Source: Victivallales bacterium (GTDB lineage Bacteria; Verrucomicrobiota; Lentisphaeria; Victivallales; UBA1829). Taken from it: a DNA stretch of 47,519 nt. Numbering within the stretch: position 1 is the first letter of the stretch; the number at the start of each line of letters is the position of its first letter. Below, piece by piece: positions 25,436 through 33,230 of the stretch. The translations under genes were made by a program, and so were the position numbers. The notes beneath the pieces are model-generated. The model was not told the DNA's origin, made no database searches, and saw nothing but the letters and a program-made list of their open reading frames with translations. Where the stretch lies: positions 1-47,519 of the forward strand of contig JAEEQN010000022.1 in NCBI GenBank assembly GCA_016285345.1, in the 5' to 3' direction.

Positions 25436-26455
25436 ATGCCTTTGCTCGACGTTAAAAACCTTTCCGTTCAGTTCCGCTCCGACGGCAAGCTCCTGCCCAC
25501 CGTCACCGACGTCTCGTTCACGCTCGAACGCGGCGAAATGCTCGCGCTGGTCGGGGAAAGCGGCTGCGGCAAAAGCGTGACCTGCATGTCGCTCGCGCGC
25601 CTGCTCCCGGAACCACCTGTCGTGCTCTCCGGCGAAGTCCTGCTCGACCGCGGCCCTGCGCTCGGCGGCGTGGCGGACGTGCTTCAGCTCAACGACCGCT
25701 GTCTGCGCCAGGTGCGCGGCGGCTGCATCTCGTATATCTTCCAGGAACCGTCCGTGTCGCTGAACCCGGTCTTCCGCGTGGGCGACCAGATCGCCGAGGC
25801 CGTCAAGCTCCACCGGAAGGACGTTTCCGACCCGTTCGCCGAGGCCGTCGAGCTCCTGCGCCAGGTCGGCATCCCGGATCCCGCCAACCGCGCGAAACAG
25901 TATCCGCACGAGATGTCCGGCGGCATGCAGCAGCGCGTGATGATCGCGATGGCGCTCGGATGCGCCCCGGGCATCCTCGTGGCGGACGAACCCACCACGG
26001 CGCTGGACGTGACGATCCAGGCGCAGATCCTCGACCTCCTGCTCTCGCTCAAGAAGGACCGCGGCATGGCCGTGATCCTCGTCACGCACAACCTCGGCAT
26101 CGTCGCCGAACTCGCCGACCGCGTCGCCGTCATGTACGCCGGACGCATCATCGAGACCGCGCCCGTCGCCGAACTCATCGCGCATCCGAAGCACCCGTAC
26201 ACCTCCGCGCTCATCCGCGCCGTCCCCGTGCTCGGCGGCGAGCACAACCGCCTGAACACCATCCGCGGCACGGTCCCCTCTCCCGACAAGTTCGGGCGCG
26301 GATGCCGGTTCTGCGACCGCTGCGAACACGCCGATACGCTCACCGCCGAACAGCGCCGCCGCTGTCAGGAGGAGCCGCCTGTCCTCCGCGAACTCGTCCC
26401 CGGCCACGCCTGCGCCTGCCACTTTCCACCCTGCATGACGGGGAAGGAGGCCTGA
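25436..26455 (+). CDS. Oligopeptide/dipeptide-type ABC transporter ATP-binding protein (OppD/DppD-like)
   Basis: A 339-residue ABC ATPase. Walker A GESGCGKS (residues ~38-45), Q-loop in YIFQEPSVSLNPVF, signature SGGMQQRV, Walker B ILVADEPTTALD and the H-loop in VTHNLG are all present. The C-terminal oligopeptide-transporter domain has CRFCDRC and HACAC Cys residues, as in OppD/DppD proteins that carry an iron-sulfur-type Cys cluster. It would energise peptide or nickel import, but no permease, binding protein or OppF partner lies beside it. It heads an operon with a TPR protein, mutL, nadE and a prepilin peptidase. ATG 25436 follows GGAGA; the longer frame upstream lacks support. Confidence 0.9.
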   Translation: MPLLDVKNLSVQFRSDGKLLPTVTDVSFTLERGEMLALVGESGCGKSVTCMSLARLLPEPPVVLSGEVLLDRGPALGGVADVLQLNDRCLRQVRGGCISYIFQEPSVSLNPVFRVGDQIAEAVKLHRKDVSDPFAEAVELLRQVGIPDPANRAKQYPHEMSGGMQQRVMIAMALGCAPGILVADEPTTALDVTIQAQILDLLLSLKKDRGMAVILVTHNLGIVAELADRVAVMYAGRIIETAPVAELIAHPKHPYTSALIRAVPVLGGEHNRLNTIRGTVPSPDKFGRGCRFCDRCEHADTLTAEQRRRCQEEPPVLRELVPGHACACHFPPCMTGKEA

Positions 26456-26456
26456 C

Positions 26457-27002
26457 GTGCCCTCCGCAACCGTTCCGGCCGCGAAAAAAGACAACCCCGC
26501 CGGCGACATGTCCCCGTTCATCATCTTCATGGCGTTCGTGATCCTCACGACCGTCATCATCATGTCCATCTACAGGATGAACGCCGAGGAGGACATGAGT
26601 CCCGCGACGGAAAGCTCCGGCTTCACGATCGCGCTGGACGCCCGCGAACCGGTCGTCTTTTCCGACGATTTCCTGTTCCCCGGATTCTACCCTGTCACGC
26701 GCGAGACCGCGCAGTCATCGCGCCCGAGCATCCAGCAGGGCATCGTCGACGCACGCCGTCTGCTGATTGACGGCGACTACAAACGCGCCGAGGACCTGCT
26801 CCGCACGCTGTTCCTCTTCTATCCCGACGACATCGAGATCGTTTATCTGCTCTCCAGCATCCTGCACGCATCCGGACGCGACGACGAGGCGGAATACTAC
26901 GACGAACGCATGTTCTTCCTGCTGCCCTCGCCCATGCCGGACGCCATCCCGTCCGGCGCCGACACCCAGGTCCCGGAAACGGAGAAACGGACCGCGTCAT
27001 GA
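26457..27002 (+). CDS. Small membrane-anchored TPR-like protein, GTG start
   Basis: A 181-residue protein with an N-terminal single transmembrane helix at ~20-40 (FIIFMAFVILTTVIIMSIY) after a basic, Pro-rich N terminus. It ends in a helical segment with tetratricopeptide character (DARRLLIDGDYKRAEDLLRT, then YLLSSILHASGRDDEAEYYD). The GTG at 26457 lies 6 nt after GGAAGGAGG and 1 nt after the oppD stop, so this start is well supported. Its own stop overlaps the mutL ATG (ATGA). The function is unknown; it may be a scaffold. Confidence 0.8.
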   Translation: MPSATVPAAKKDNPAGDMSPFIIFMAFVILTTVIIMSIYRMNAEEDMSPATESSGFTIALDAREPVVFSDDFLFPGFYPVTRETAQSSRPSIQQGIVDARRLLIDGDYKRAEDLLRTLFLFYPDDIEIVYLLSSILHASGRDDEAEYYDERMFFLLPSPMPDAIPSGADTQVPETEKRTAS

Positions 27003-28945
27003 GCAAGATACGGCAGCTGAGCGACGAGGTCTGCAACAAGATCGCGGCGGGCGAAGTCGTGGAACGTCCCGCGTCCATCGTGAAGGAGCTCGTGGAAAAC
27101 TCCCTCGACGCGGGCGCGCGGAAAATCACCGTCACAATCGAGGACGGCGGACGCCGCGCCATCTCGGTCGCGGACGACGGCGAGGGCATGGACGCCGACG
27201 ACGCCCTGCTCTGCCTCGATCCGCACTCCACCAGCAAAATCTCCTCCGAGGCCGACATCTTCGACATCGCGTCGTTCGGATTCCGCGGCGAGGCCATCCC
27301 CAGCATCGCCGCCGTCACGCGCCTCACCATCCGCACGCGCCGCCGCGAAACTCCCGAGGGCGTCGAGGTCTTCATCGCGGGCGGAAAAGCCGTCTCGGAG
27401 AAGCCCGCCGGATGCCCGCCCGGCACCGAAGTCTGCGCCCGCGACCTCTTCTTCAACGTTCCGGCGCGCAAGAACTTCCTCCGCACCGTCGCGACCGAGG
27501 AACGCCACATCGTCGAAATCCTCTCGAACATCGCCCTGGCGCACCACGACGTCGCGTTCATCCTGAAAGCCGACGGACGCATCCTGCTCTCCACGCCGTC
27601 CGCGCCGTCCATCCTCCCGCGCATCAGCGAGTTCTTCGGACGCGAATACGCCGGCGCGCTCCTGCCTTTCTCGCGCACGGAACGCGGCATCACGGTGAAC
27701 GGATTCATCGCGCGGCGCGGCTTCACGCGCAATTCCCGCGCCGAACAGCGCATCTTCGTGAACGCCCGCCCGGTCGAATCCGCACCGGTCTACCGCGCCA
27801 TCAAGGAAGCCTGCGGCCCCATGCTCGAACGCGGCAGGTTCCAGCCCGCGTTGATCTACCTCACCATGCCGCCCGGGTCCGTCGACGTGAACGTCCATCC
27901 GACCAAACGCGAGGTGCGTTTCCGCAACGAATTCGACGTGATCGCGGCGGTCCGCACCGCGGTGTCCGCCGCGCTCCGCACCAACGACGCCGTGATCCCG
28001 GTCACGGCCGAGGGCATGAACGACCCGGCGGAGACCTCCGCGCGGCTCTTCCCCGATTTCGCGCCGGATATGCAGACACAGGACGTGGCGCGGGAGCCCG
28101 CGAACGATACACACTCCTCCGCCGACGACAGTCCGGTCCCCGCGTCCGGCATCGTCACAAGCGTCGATTCCCTGCTCGAGTCCGCCCGCGTCGGATACCG
28201 CGTCCTCGGCCCAATGCTCCATGCGCCGTTCGGGAACGCCCAAGCACAAAACTGCGCCACACCTCAAACGCAAGACGCCGAACTGCCGATCCCGCCCGAA
28301 CAGCAATCGAATCCGTCCGAAAACGAGCCGCGTCCCGATTTCCGTCTCGTGGCGGAGGACGCCCCCGCGACCGATTTCGGCGGCACCGGACTGCGCCTGC
28401 TCGGCGTGCTGGAAAATTCCTATATCGTGGCGGCGATCCCCGGCGGACTCGTGCTGATCGACCAGCACGCGGCGCACGAACGCGTCCTCTTCGAACGCAT
28501 CCTGAACGGCATCGACGGCACGCTCTCGCAGAAACTCCTGATGCCGATCACCATCGAGCTGTCGCCCGCCGACATGGCGTACGTCGCCCGCAACCTGCAC
28601 GAATTCGAGAACATCGGGTTCGAGATCGAGCCCTTCGGACGCAACACGATCAAACTGAACTCAATCCCCGCCGCCATCAAACAGGAAAACGTCGGCGGAT
28701 TCTTCCACGACATGCTCGCCCGTATCGGCGAGATCGGCGCGGGACAGCGCCTCGCCACCGACACCCTCGCCCGCGCCGCCTGCAAGGCCGCCGTGAAAGC
28801 CCACGACCGCCTCTCCCTCCAGGAGGCCGCCGCGCTCATCGAACAGATGTCCCACTGCGCCCTGCCCTATTCCTGTCCGCACGGACGCCCCACCATGCTC
28901 AACATCTCCCTCTCCGAAATCGAACGCCGATTCGGACGGAAATAA
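26999..28945 (+). CDS. mutL: DNA mismatch repair endonuclease MutL
   Basis: A 648-residue MutL. The N-terminal GHKL ATPase has IAAGEVVERPASIVKELVEN, DAGA, DDGEGM and GFRGEAIPSI (residues ~15-100). A variable linker spans ~360-460. The C-terminal domain contains DQHAAHERVLFE, which fits the DQHA-x2-E-x4-E endonuclease metal motif, plus ACKAAVKAH and CPHGRP near the end. It is therefore the nicking type that works without MutH. Start ATG overlaps the stop of the TPR gene by 4 nt. No mutS is in the window. Confidence 0.96.
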   Translation: MSKIRQLSDEVCNKIAAGEVVERPASIVKELVENSLDAGARKITVTIEDGGRRAISVADDGEGMDADDALLCLDPHSTSKISSEADIFDIASFGFRGEAIPSIAAVTRLTIRTRRRETPEGVEVFIAGGKAVSEKPAGCPPGTEVCARDLFFNVPARKNFLRTVATEERHIVEILSNIALAHHDVAFILKADGRILLSTPSAPSILPRISEFFGREYAGALLPFSRTERGITVNGFIARRGFTRNSRAEQRIFVNARPVESAPVYRAIKEACGPMLERGRFQPALIYLTMPPGSVDVNVHPTKREVRFRNEFDVIAAVRTAVSAALRTNDAVIPVTAEGMNDPAETSARLFPDFAPDMQTQDVAREPANDTHSSADDSPVPASGIVTSVDSLLESARVGYRVLGPMLHAPFGNAQAQNCATPQTQDAELPIPPEQQSNPSENEPRPDFRLVAEDAPATDFGGTGLRLLGVLENSYIVAAIPGGLVLIDQHAAHERVLFERILNGIDGTLSQKLLMPITIELSPADMAYVARNLHEFENIGFEIEPFGRNTIKLNSIPAAIKQENVGGFFHDMLARIGEIGAGQRLATDTLARAACKAAVKAHDRLSLQEAAALIEQMSHCALPYSCPHGRPTMLNISLSEIERRFGRK

Positions 28946-28981
28946 AATAACCAAAGGCATTGCAACAAAGGAGCACCTATC

Positions 28982-30748
28982 ATGCCTGCCAGAAAGACCG
29001 CGAGAAAAAACACGAAAACTCCCGCCGTCCTCCCGAAAACCAGACGAATCAAAGCCGCCGCGGATGTCTCCGGCGCGGGATTCCGCCTCGCCGACCCCAT
29101 GTGGAACGCCCACGAGATTCTCGCCGCGCTCGAAATGTACGCGTCGTTCGGCGTCGGAGCCGTCGTCTTCCCCGAACTCTGCGTCACCGGCGCGTCCTGC
29201 GGCGACCTCTTCCGACAGAACATCCTCCTCGACGCCGCGCAGAAGGCCGTGAAGTTCCTCCTGAAGGAGACGCCCAGGATTCCTGTCACGTTCGTCGTCG
29301 GCGTCCCCGAACGCTCCAAGTCCGGCGTCCTGTACGCCGTCACGCTCTGCATCCGCGCCGGAAAGGTCATCGCGCGCAACAAAAAGCCGCTCGACGCCCC
29401 GGCCACCGTCTTCGCCCCGATCGAACTCGTCTCCACGCTCCGCAAACGCAACCCCGAACGCCTCATCCTCTGCCCGTCCGCGGTCCCCTCCGCGCTCATG
29501 ACGCCCTCGGATTTCCGTTCGTTCGCGCTCGCGGCGGCGAAAGAGCACCGGGCGGATTTCATCCTCGCCGCGCCGAAGTCCGGCGAATCCGTGACCGACG
29601 GCTTCTACGGCATGCCCGTGTGCTGTTCCGTGATGGTCCACGACGGCGAACCGGTCCTCGCCGACCTCACCGACCCGTGCCCGTCGCTGGAATTCGCCTC
29701 GGAATTCGAGCCCGCGAAGACGCAGTATCTCCTCACGTTCGAGGAAGACCCGAAACGCCTCGCCGCGCTCGGACGCGATCCGCTGCCCTTCCTGCCGAAG
29801 GACCGCACGGACACCATCTGGATCGCCGCCGCGCTCGAATCCGCACTGGCGCACCGCATGACGTCCGCGCATGCCGACAAGCTCGTGATCGGCGTTTCCG
29901 GCGGCCTTGATTCCACGCTGGCGCTCCTCGTGTCGCACGAGGCCGTCTCCGCGCTCAATCTTCCCGCCAGCTCGGTCATCGCAATCTCCATGCCCGGATT
30001 CGGCACCACGAAACGCACGAAAAACAACGCAGCGCGTCTCGCCGAGCTCCTCGGCTGCGACTGCCGCACGGTCGACATCCGGCCCGCCTGCCTCCAGCAC
30101 TTCGCCGACATCGGACACGATCCGGAGGTCGCCGACGTGGTGTTCGAGAACGCCCAGGCGCGCGAACGCACCCAGATTCTGATGGACGTGGCGAACGGAT
30201 CGAACGCGCTGGTCGTCGGCACGGGCGACCTCTCCGAAATCGCGCTCGGCTGGTGCACCTACAACGGCGACCACATGAGCATGTACGCGGTCAATTCCGG
30301 CGTCCCGAAAACGCTCGTCCGCCATCTCGTATCGTTCTACGCGGGCGAACACGGCGGCAAGATCGCGCCCGTGCTGAAGGACATCCTCGACACGCCCGTA
30401 TCGCCCGAACTCGTCCCCGCCTCGAAAACCGGCGAATCCGGCCACAAGACCGAACAGATCCTCGGCGCGTACGAGCTGCACGATTTCTATCTCTTCCACC
30501 TCGTCCGCCTCAACGAATCCCCGCGCGTGATCCTCCGCAAGGCGAAAAAGGTCTTCGCCGGGAAATATGACTCGGACGAAATCCGCCGCACGCTCGAACT
30601 CTTCCTCCGCAGGTTCTTCACCCAGCAGTTCAAGCGCTCGTGTTCGCCCGACGGCCCCGCGGTCTCTCCGCTCTCGCTCTCGCCGCGCGCGGGCTGGCGC
30701 GTCCCGTCCGACGCTTCCCCGGCGCTCTGGCTCGACGACCTGAAATGA
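28982..30748 (+). CDS. nadE: Glutamine-dependent NAD+ synthase, divergent amidase domain
   Basis: Converts deamido-NAD to NAD with ATP and ammonia drawn from glutamine. Residues ~22-280 are a nitrilase-like glutaminase: Glu65 in VVFPELCVTG, Lys134 in ARNKKPLD and Cys164 in LILCPSAVP. Residues ~290-588 are the synthetase with P-loop SGGLDSTLALLVS, GTGDLSEIALGWCTYNGDHMS and KTGESGHKTEQILG. At 588 residues it is shorter than the ~650-680 norm. The deficit lies between the Lys and Cys of the amidase triad, where the usual KxYLPxYxEFYE and EICED motifs are unrecognisable; the amidase may be altered or weak. SD AAAGGAG precedes the ATG. Confidence 0.92.
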   Translation: MPARKTARKNTKTPAVLPKTRRIKAAADVSGAGFRLADPMWNAHEILAALEMYASFGVGAVVFPELCVTGASCGDLFRQNILLDAAQKAVKFLLKETPRIPVTFVVGVPERSKSGVLYAVTLCIRAGKVIARNKKPLDAPATVFAPIELVSTLRKRNPERLILCPSAVPSALMTPSDFRSFALAAAKEHRADFILAAPKSGESVTDGFYGMPVCCSVMVHDGEPVLADLTDPCPSLEFASEFEPAKTQYLLTFEEDPKRLAALGRDPLPFLPKDRTDTIWIAAALESALAHRMTSAHADKLVIGVSGGLDSTLALLVSHEAVSALNLPASSVIAISMPGFGTTKRTKNNAARLAELLGCDCRTVDIRPACLQHFADIGHDPEVADVVFENAQARERTQILMDVANGSNALVVGTGDLSEIALGWCTYNGDHMSMYAVNSGVPKTLVRHLVSFYAGEHGGKIAPVLKDILDTPVSPELVPASKTGESGHKTEQILGAYELHDFYLFHLVRLNESPRVILRKAKKVFAGKYDSDEIRRTLELFLRRFFTQQFKRSCSPDGPAVSPLSLSPRAGWRVPSDASPALWLDDLK

Positions 30749-30782
30749 CCGGAACGTGAACCGACCCGGACAAAACACGGAC

Positions 30783-31889
30783 ATGAATTCCATTCACTAC
30801 AACATATCCTTTTACTGGGACCATCTCAGGGAGTATTTCAGAGACCTTTTCATGGACGCCCCCGGGATCGCGATCTTCGATCCGGCCGTCTTCTCCGAGG
30901 CCATGCACGAATATCCGGTCTTCTTCGCGTTCGTCGCGTTCTGGTTCGGGTGCTGCATCGGGTCGTTCCTGAACGTCTGCGTGTACCGTCTGCCGCTCGG
31001 CATGAGTCTGGTCTCGCCGCCGTCCCACTGCACGGTCTGCGACCACAAGATATCGGTCTGGGAGAACATCCCGATCTTCAGTTATCTGTGCCTGCGCGGG
31101 AAATGTCGCTGGTGTCACGCGCCGATCTCGCCGCGCTACCTGATCGGGGAAATGCTCGTCGGACTCATGTACATGGCGTCGTTCGTGTATGTTCTGCGCT
31201 TCCGTCTCCCGCTCCCGACGATGTTCGTATACTTCCTGACGATCTCCGTGGCGTACCCGGCGGCGCTGATCGACATGAAGGTGCGCCTGATCCCGAACGA
31301 GCTCACGTATTCGCTTCTGATCCTCGCGCCGCTGTACCATCTGGTCCACGGCGTCGGCCTCCCGCCGCATCTGCCCGACTGGCGCGGATTCCTGATCTCG
31401 GTCGTGACCGCCGGACTCTTCGGCACGCTCCTGACGCTCTTCGCGTGGCTCGGCGAAAAAGTCATGAAACGCGAGGCGTTCGGGCTGGGCGACGTGAAGC
31501 TGATCGCCGGACTGGCCGCCGCACTCGGCGCGCTCCCCGCGCTCTGGATCATGCTCTCCGGCTCCCTGATCGCTGTCGTCTTCATGCCGATCTACTCGTT
31601 CAAACACCCGAAATTCCGCCGCCGCGGATTCGCGTTCGGGCCGTTCCTCGCCATCGGCCTCGGGCTCTGGCTCCTCTTCGGAATCCCGTTCACGGACGCG
31701 GTGCTCTACCCCGATATGGAGCTCGACATCTCCGCGATCTCGTTCGTGAACGACCACCATGTGAACCACTACGACCGCTACCGCGAACACGTTCAGGAGT
31801 TGCTGCGGGAACGGGAACGGAAACGGGAAGAAGAGCGGAAATGGGAAGAAGAATCGACTACCATAACAGACCCTGATACAGAATTTTAA
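30783..31889 (+). CDS. Prepilin peptidase / N-methyltransferase (PilD/PulO family)
   Basis: Inner-membrane aspartic protease that trims type IV prepilins and type II pseudopilins. The N-terminal zinc and methyltransferase part has FGCCIGSFLNVCVYRLP, then two CxxC pairs (CTVCDHK; CRWCHAP). The peptidase Asp residues lie in LIDMKVRLIPNEL and FGLGDVKLIAGL (GxGD). About eight hydrophobic helices are present. The end is an Arg/Glu-rich tail after residue ~330, unusual for the family. The start is uncertain between GTG 30756 and ATG 30783; the family does not decide it. No pilin gene lies in the window. Confidence 0.92.
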   Translation: MNSIHYNISFYWDHLREYFRDLFMDAPGIAIFDPAVFSEAMHEYPVFFAFVAFWFGCCIGSFLNVCVYRLPLGMSLVSPPSHCTVCDHKISVWENIPIFSYLCLRGKCRWCHAPISPRYLIGEMLVGLMYMASFVYVLRFRLPLPTMFVYFLTISVAYPAALIDMKVRLIPNELTYSLLILAPLYHLVHGVGLPPHLPDWRGFLISVVTAGLFGTLLTLFAWLGEKVMKREAFGLGDVKLIAGLAAALGALPALWIMLSGSLIAVVFMPIYSFKHPKFRRRGFAFGPFLAIGLGLWLLFGIPFTDAVLYPDMELDISAISFVNDHHVNHYDRYREHVQELLRERERKREEERKWEEESTTITDPDTEF

Positions 31890-31980
31890 TCCGCGGAGCA
31901 AAGAGTATCCGTGGAAAACGTTGAATGATAAAGCAGGCTCGGCGACTCCGATCCCGCAAAACATTTTTCCGCCTTTTTGC

Positions 31981-32008
31981 TTGACTTTCCTTTCCTATAC
32001 GATATATT
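31981..32008 (+). promoter_or_regulatory. Promoter of the WecA-like gene
   Basis: TTGACT (31981-31986), a 16-nt spacer, TATATT (32003-32008), followed by a ~55-nt leader to the GTG at 32070. Confidence 0.8.
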
Positions 32009-32069
32009 AACAGATTGTACGGAGCTTTGACCGCTCCTTTTCTATATTCAAGTTTGAGGCTTTTTCATC

Positions 32070-33230
32070 GTGAACCGTTATCTCTGGCTGTATGCCGCGG
32101 CCTTCGCCGCGTCGTTCGTGATCTCGCTGCCGGTCGTACCGCTCTGCCGGGTCCTCGCGCGCCGCACCGGGATCATGGACGTGCCGAAATCCGAGGGCCA
32201 CAAACTGCACGGGAAGGCGACCCCGCTCCTGGGCGGCGTGGCGATCCTGATCGCGTGGCTGGTCCCGATCCTTGCCGGTTCGCTTGCGCTGATCGTCGCG
32301 CCGCATATTTCCGATTTCCCCCTGAAACAGGCCATGAAGGAGCCGACCATCTTCCCGGAAGAGCTCACCGGAGGTTTCCGCAACATTTCAACTGAACTCG
32401 CGATGATCTGCGTCTGCGCGGTCGCGGCGGTCGTGCTGGGCGTGATCGACGACAAACACGCCATGCGCGCTTCGTTCAAGTTCGCCGGGCAGTTCCTGAT
32501 CGCGTTCGCCATGGTCTTTTTCGGCGGCCTGCACATTACGGTCTTCATCTCCTCGCCGTTCCTCACGGTCCCGATCTCCGTCTTCTGGATCGTCTTCATC
32601 ATGAACGCCATGAACTTCTTCGACAATATGGACGGTCTGTCCGTCGGCACGGCGGCGATCGCGTTTCTCTTTTTCACGGTTGCGGCGTGGTTTAACGGCC
32701 AGTTCTTCGTGGCTGCGCTCTCGGCGTGTTCGGCGGGCGCATGCTGCGGCTTCTGGCTCTTCAATAAAGCCCCGGCGTCGATCTTCATGGGTGATGCGGG
32801 CAGCCATCTGGTCGGGTTTCTGCTTGCGGTCGTCAGCGCCCGCGTGACCTACTACAATCCCGGTGTCGCCGCTGGAAAATACGCCATCCTGATCCCGTTC
32901 TTCATCCTCGCCGTCCCGATCTTCGACGCCTTCGCGGTCGTGCTCATCCGCCTGCACAACCATAAGCCGTTCTACGTCGGCGACCACAACCACATCTCGC
33001 ACCGGTTCGTGCGGATGGGCCTCACCCGTCCGCAGTCCGTCCGGATCATCCACCTGCTGTCAATCGTGGCCGGGCTGGGCGCGATCCCCCTGCTCTGGGG
33101 CGACGCCCGCACGTGCTTCGTGCTGCTGGCGCAGGGCGCGGTGATCCTGCTGATCCTGACATTGCTGCAATTTCAAACGATACAGAAACCAACCGAACCC
33201 CAGGAGACAACCCATCATGAACAATCCTGA
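32070..33230 (+). CDS. Undecaprenyl-phosphate sugar-1-phosphate transferase (WecA/TagO/MraY superfamily), GTG start
   Basis: Starts lipid-linked glycan synthesis by moving a sugar-1-phosphate onto undecaprenyl phosphate at the inner membrane. The 386-residue protein has ten or so transmembrane helices. Family motifs are GVIDDKHAMRASFKFAGQ (the Asp-Asp metal and substrate motif), NAMNFFDNMDGL (N-x2-N-x2-D) and HNHISHRFVRMGLT (the HxH-type loop). These mark a polyprenyl-phosphate GlcNAc-1-P transferase rather than MraY itself; the glycan made (O-antigen, teichoic-like or surface polymer) is unknown. GTG 32070 starts the hydrophobic N terminus. Its 3' end overlaps the next gene by 14 nt. Confidence 0.9.
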   Translation: MNRYLWLYAAAFAASFVISLPVVPLCRVLARRTGIMDVPKSEGHKLHGKATPLLGGVAILIAWLVPILAGSLALIVAPHISDFPLKQAMKEPTIFPEELTGGFRNISTELAMICVCAVAAVVLGVIDDKHAMRASFKFAGQFLIAFAMVFFGGLHITVFISSPFLTVPISVFWIVFIMNAMNFFDNMDGLSVGTAAIAFLFFTVAAWFNGQFFVAALSACSAGACCGFWLFNKAPASIFMGDAGSHLVGFLLAVVSARVTYYNPGVAAGKYAILIPFFILAVPIFDAFAVVLIRLHNHKPFYVGDHNHISHRFVRMGLTRPQSVRIIHLLSIVAGLGAIPLLWGDARTCFVLLAQGAVILLILTLLQFQTIQKPTEPQETTHHEQS

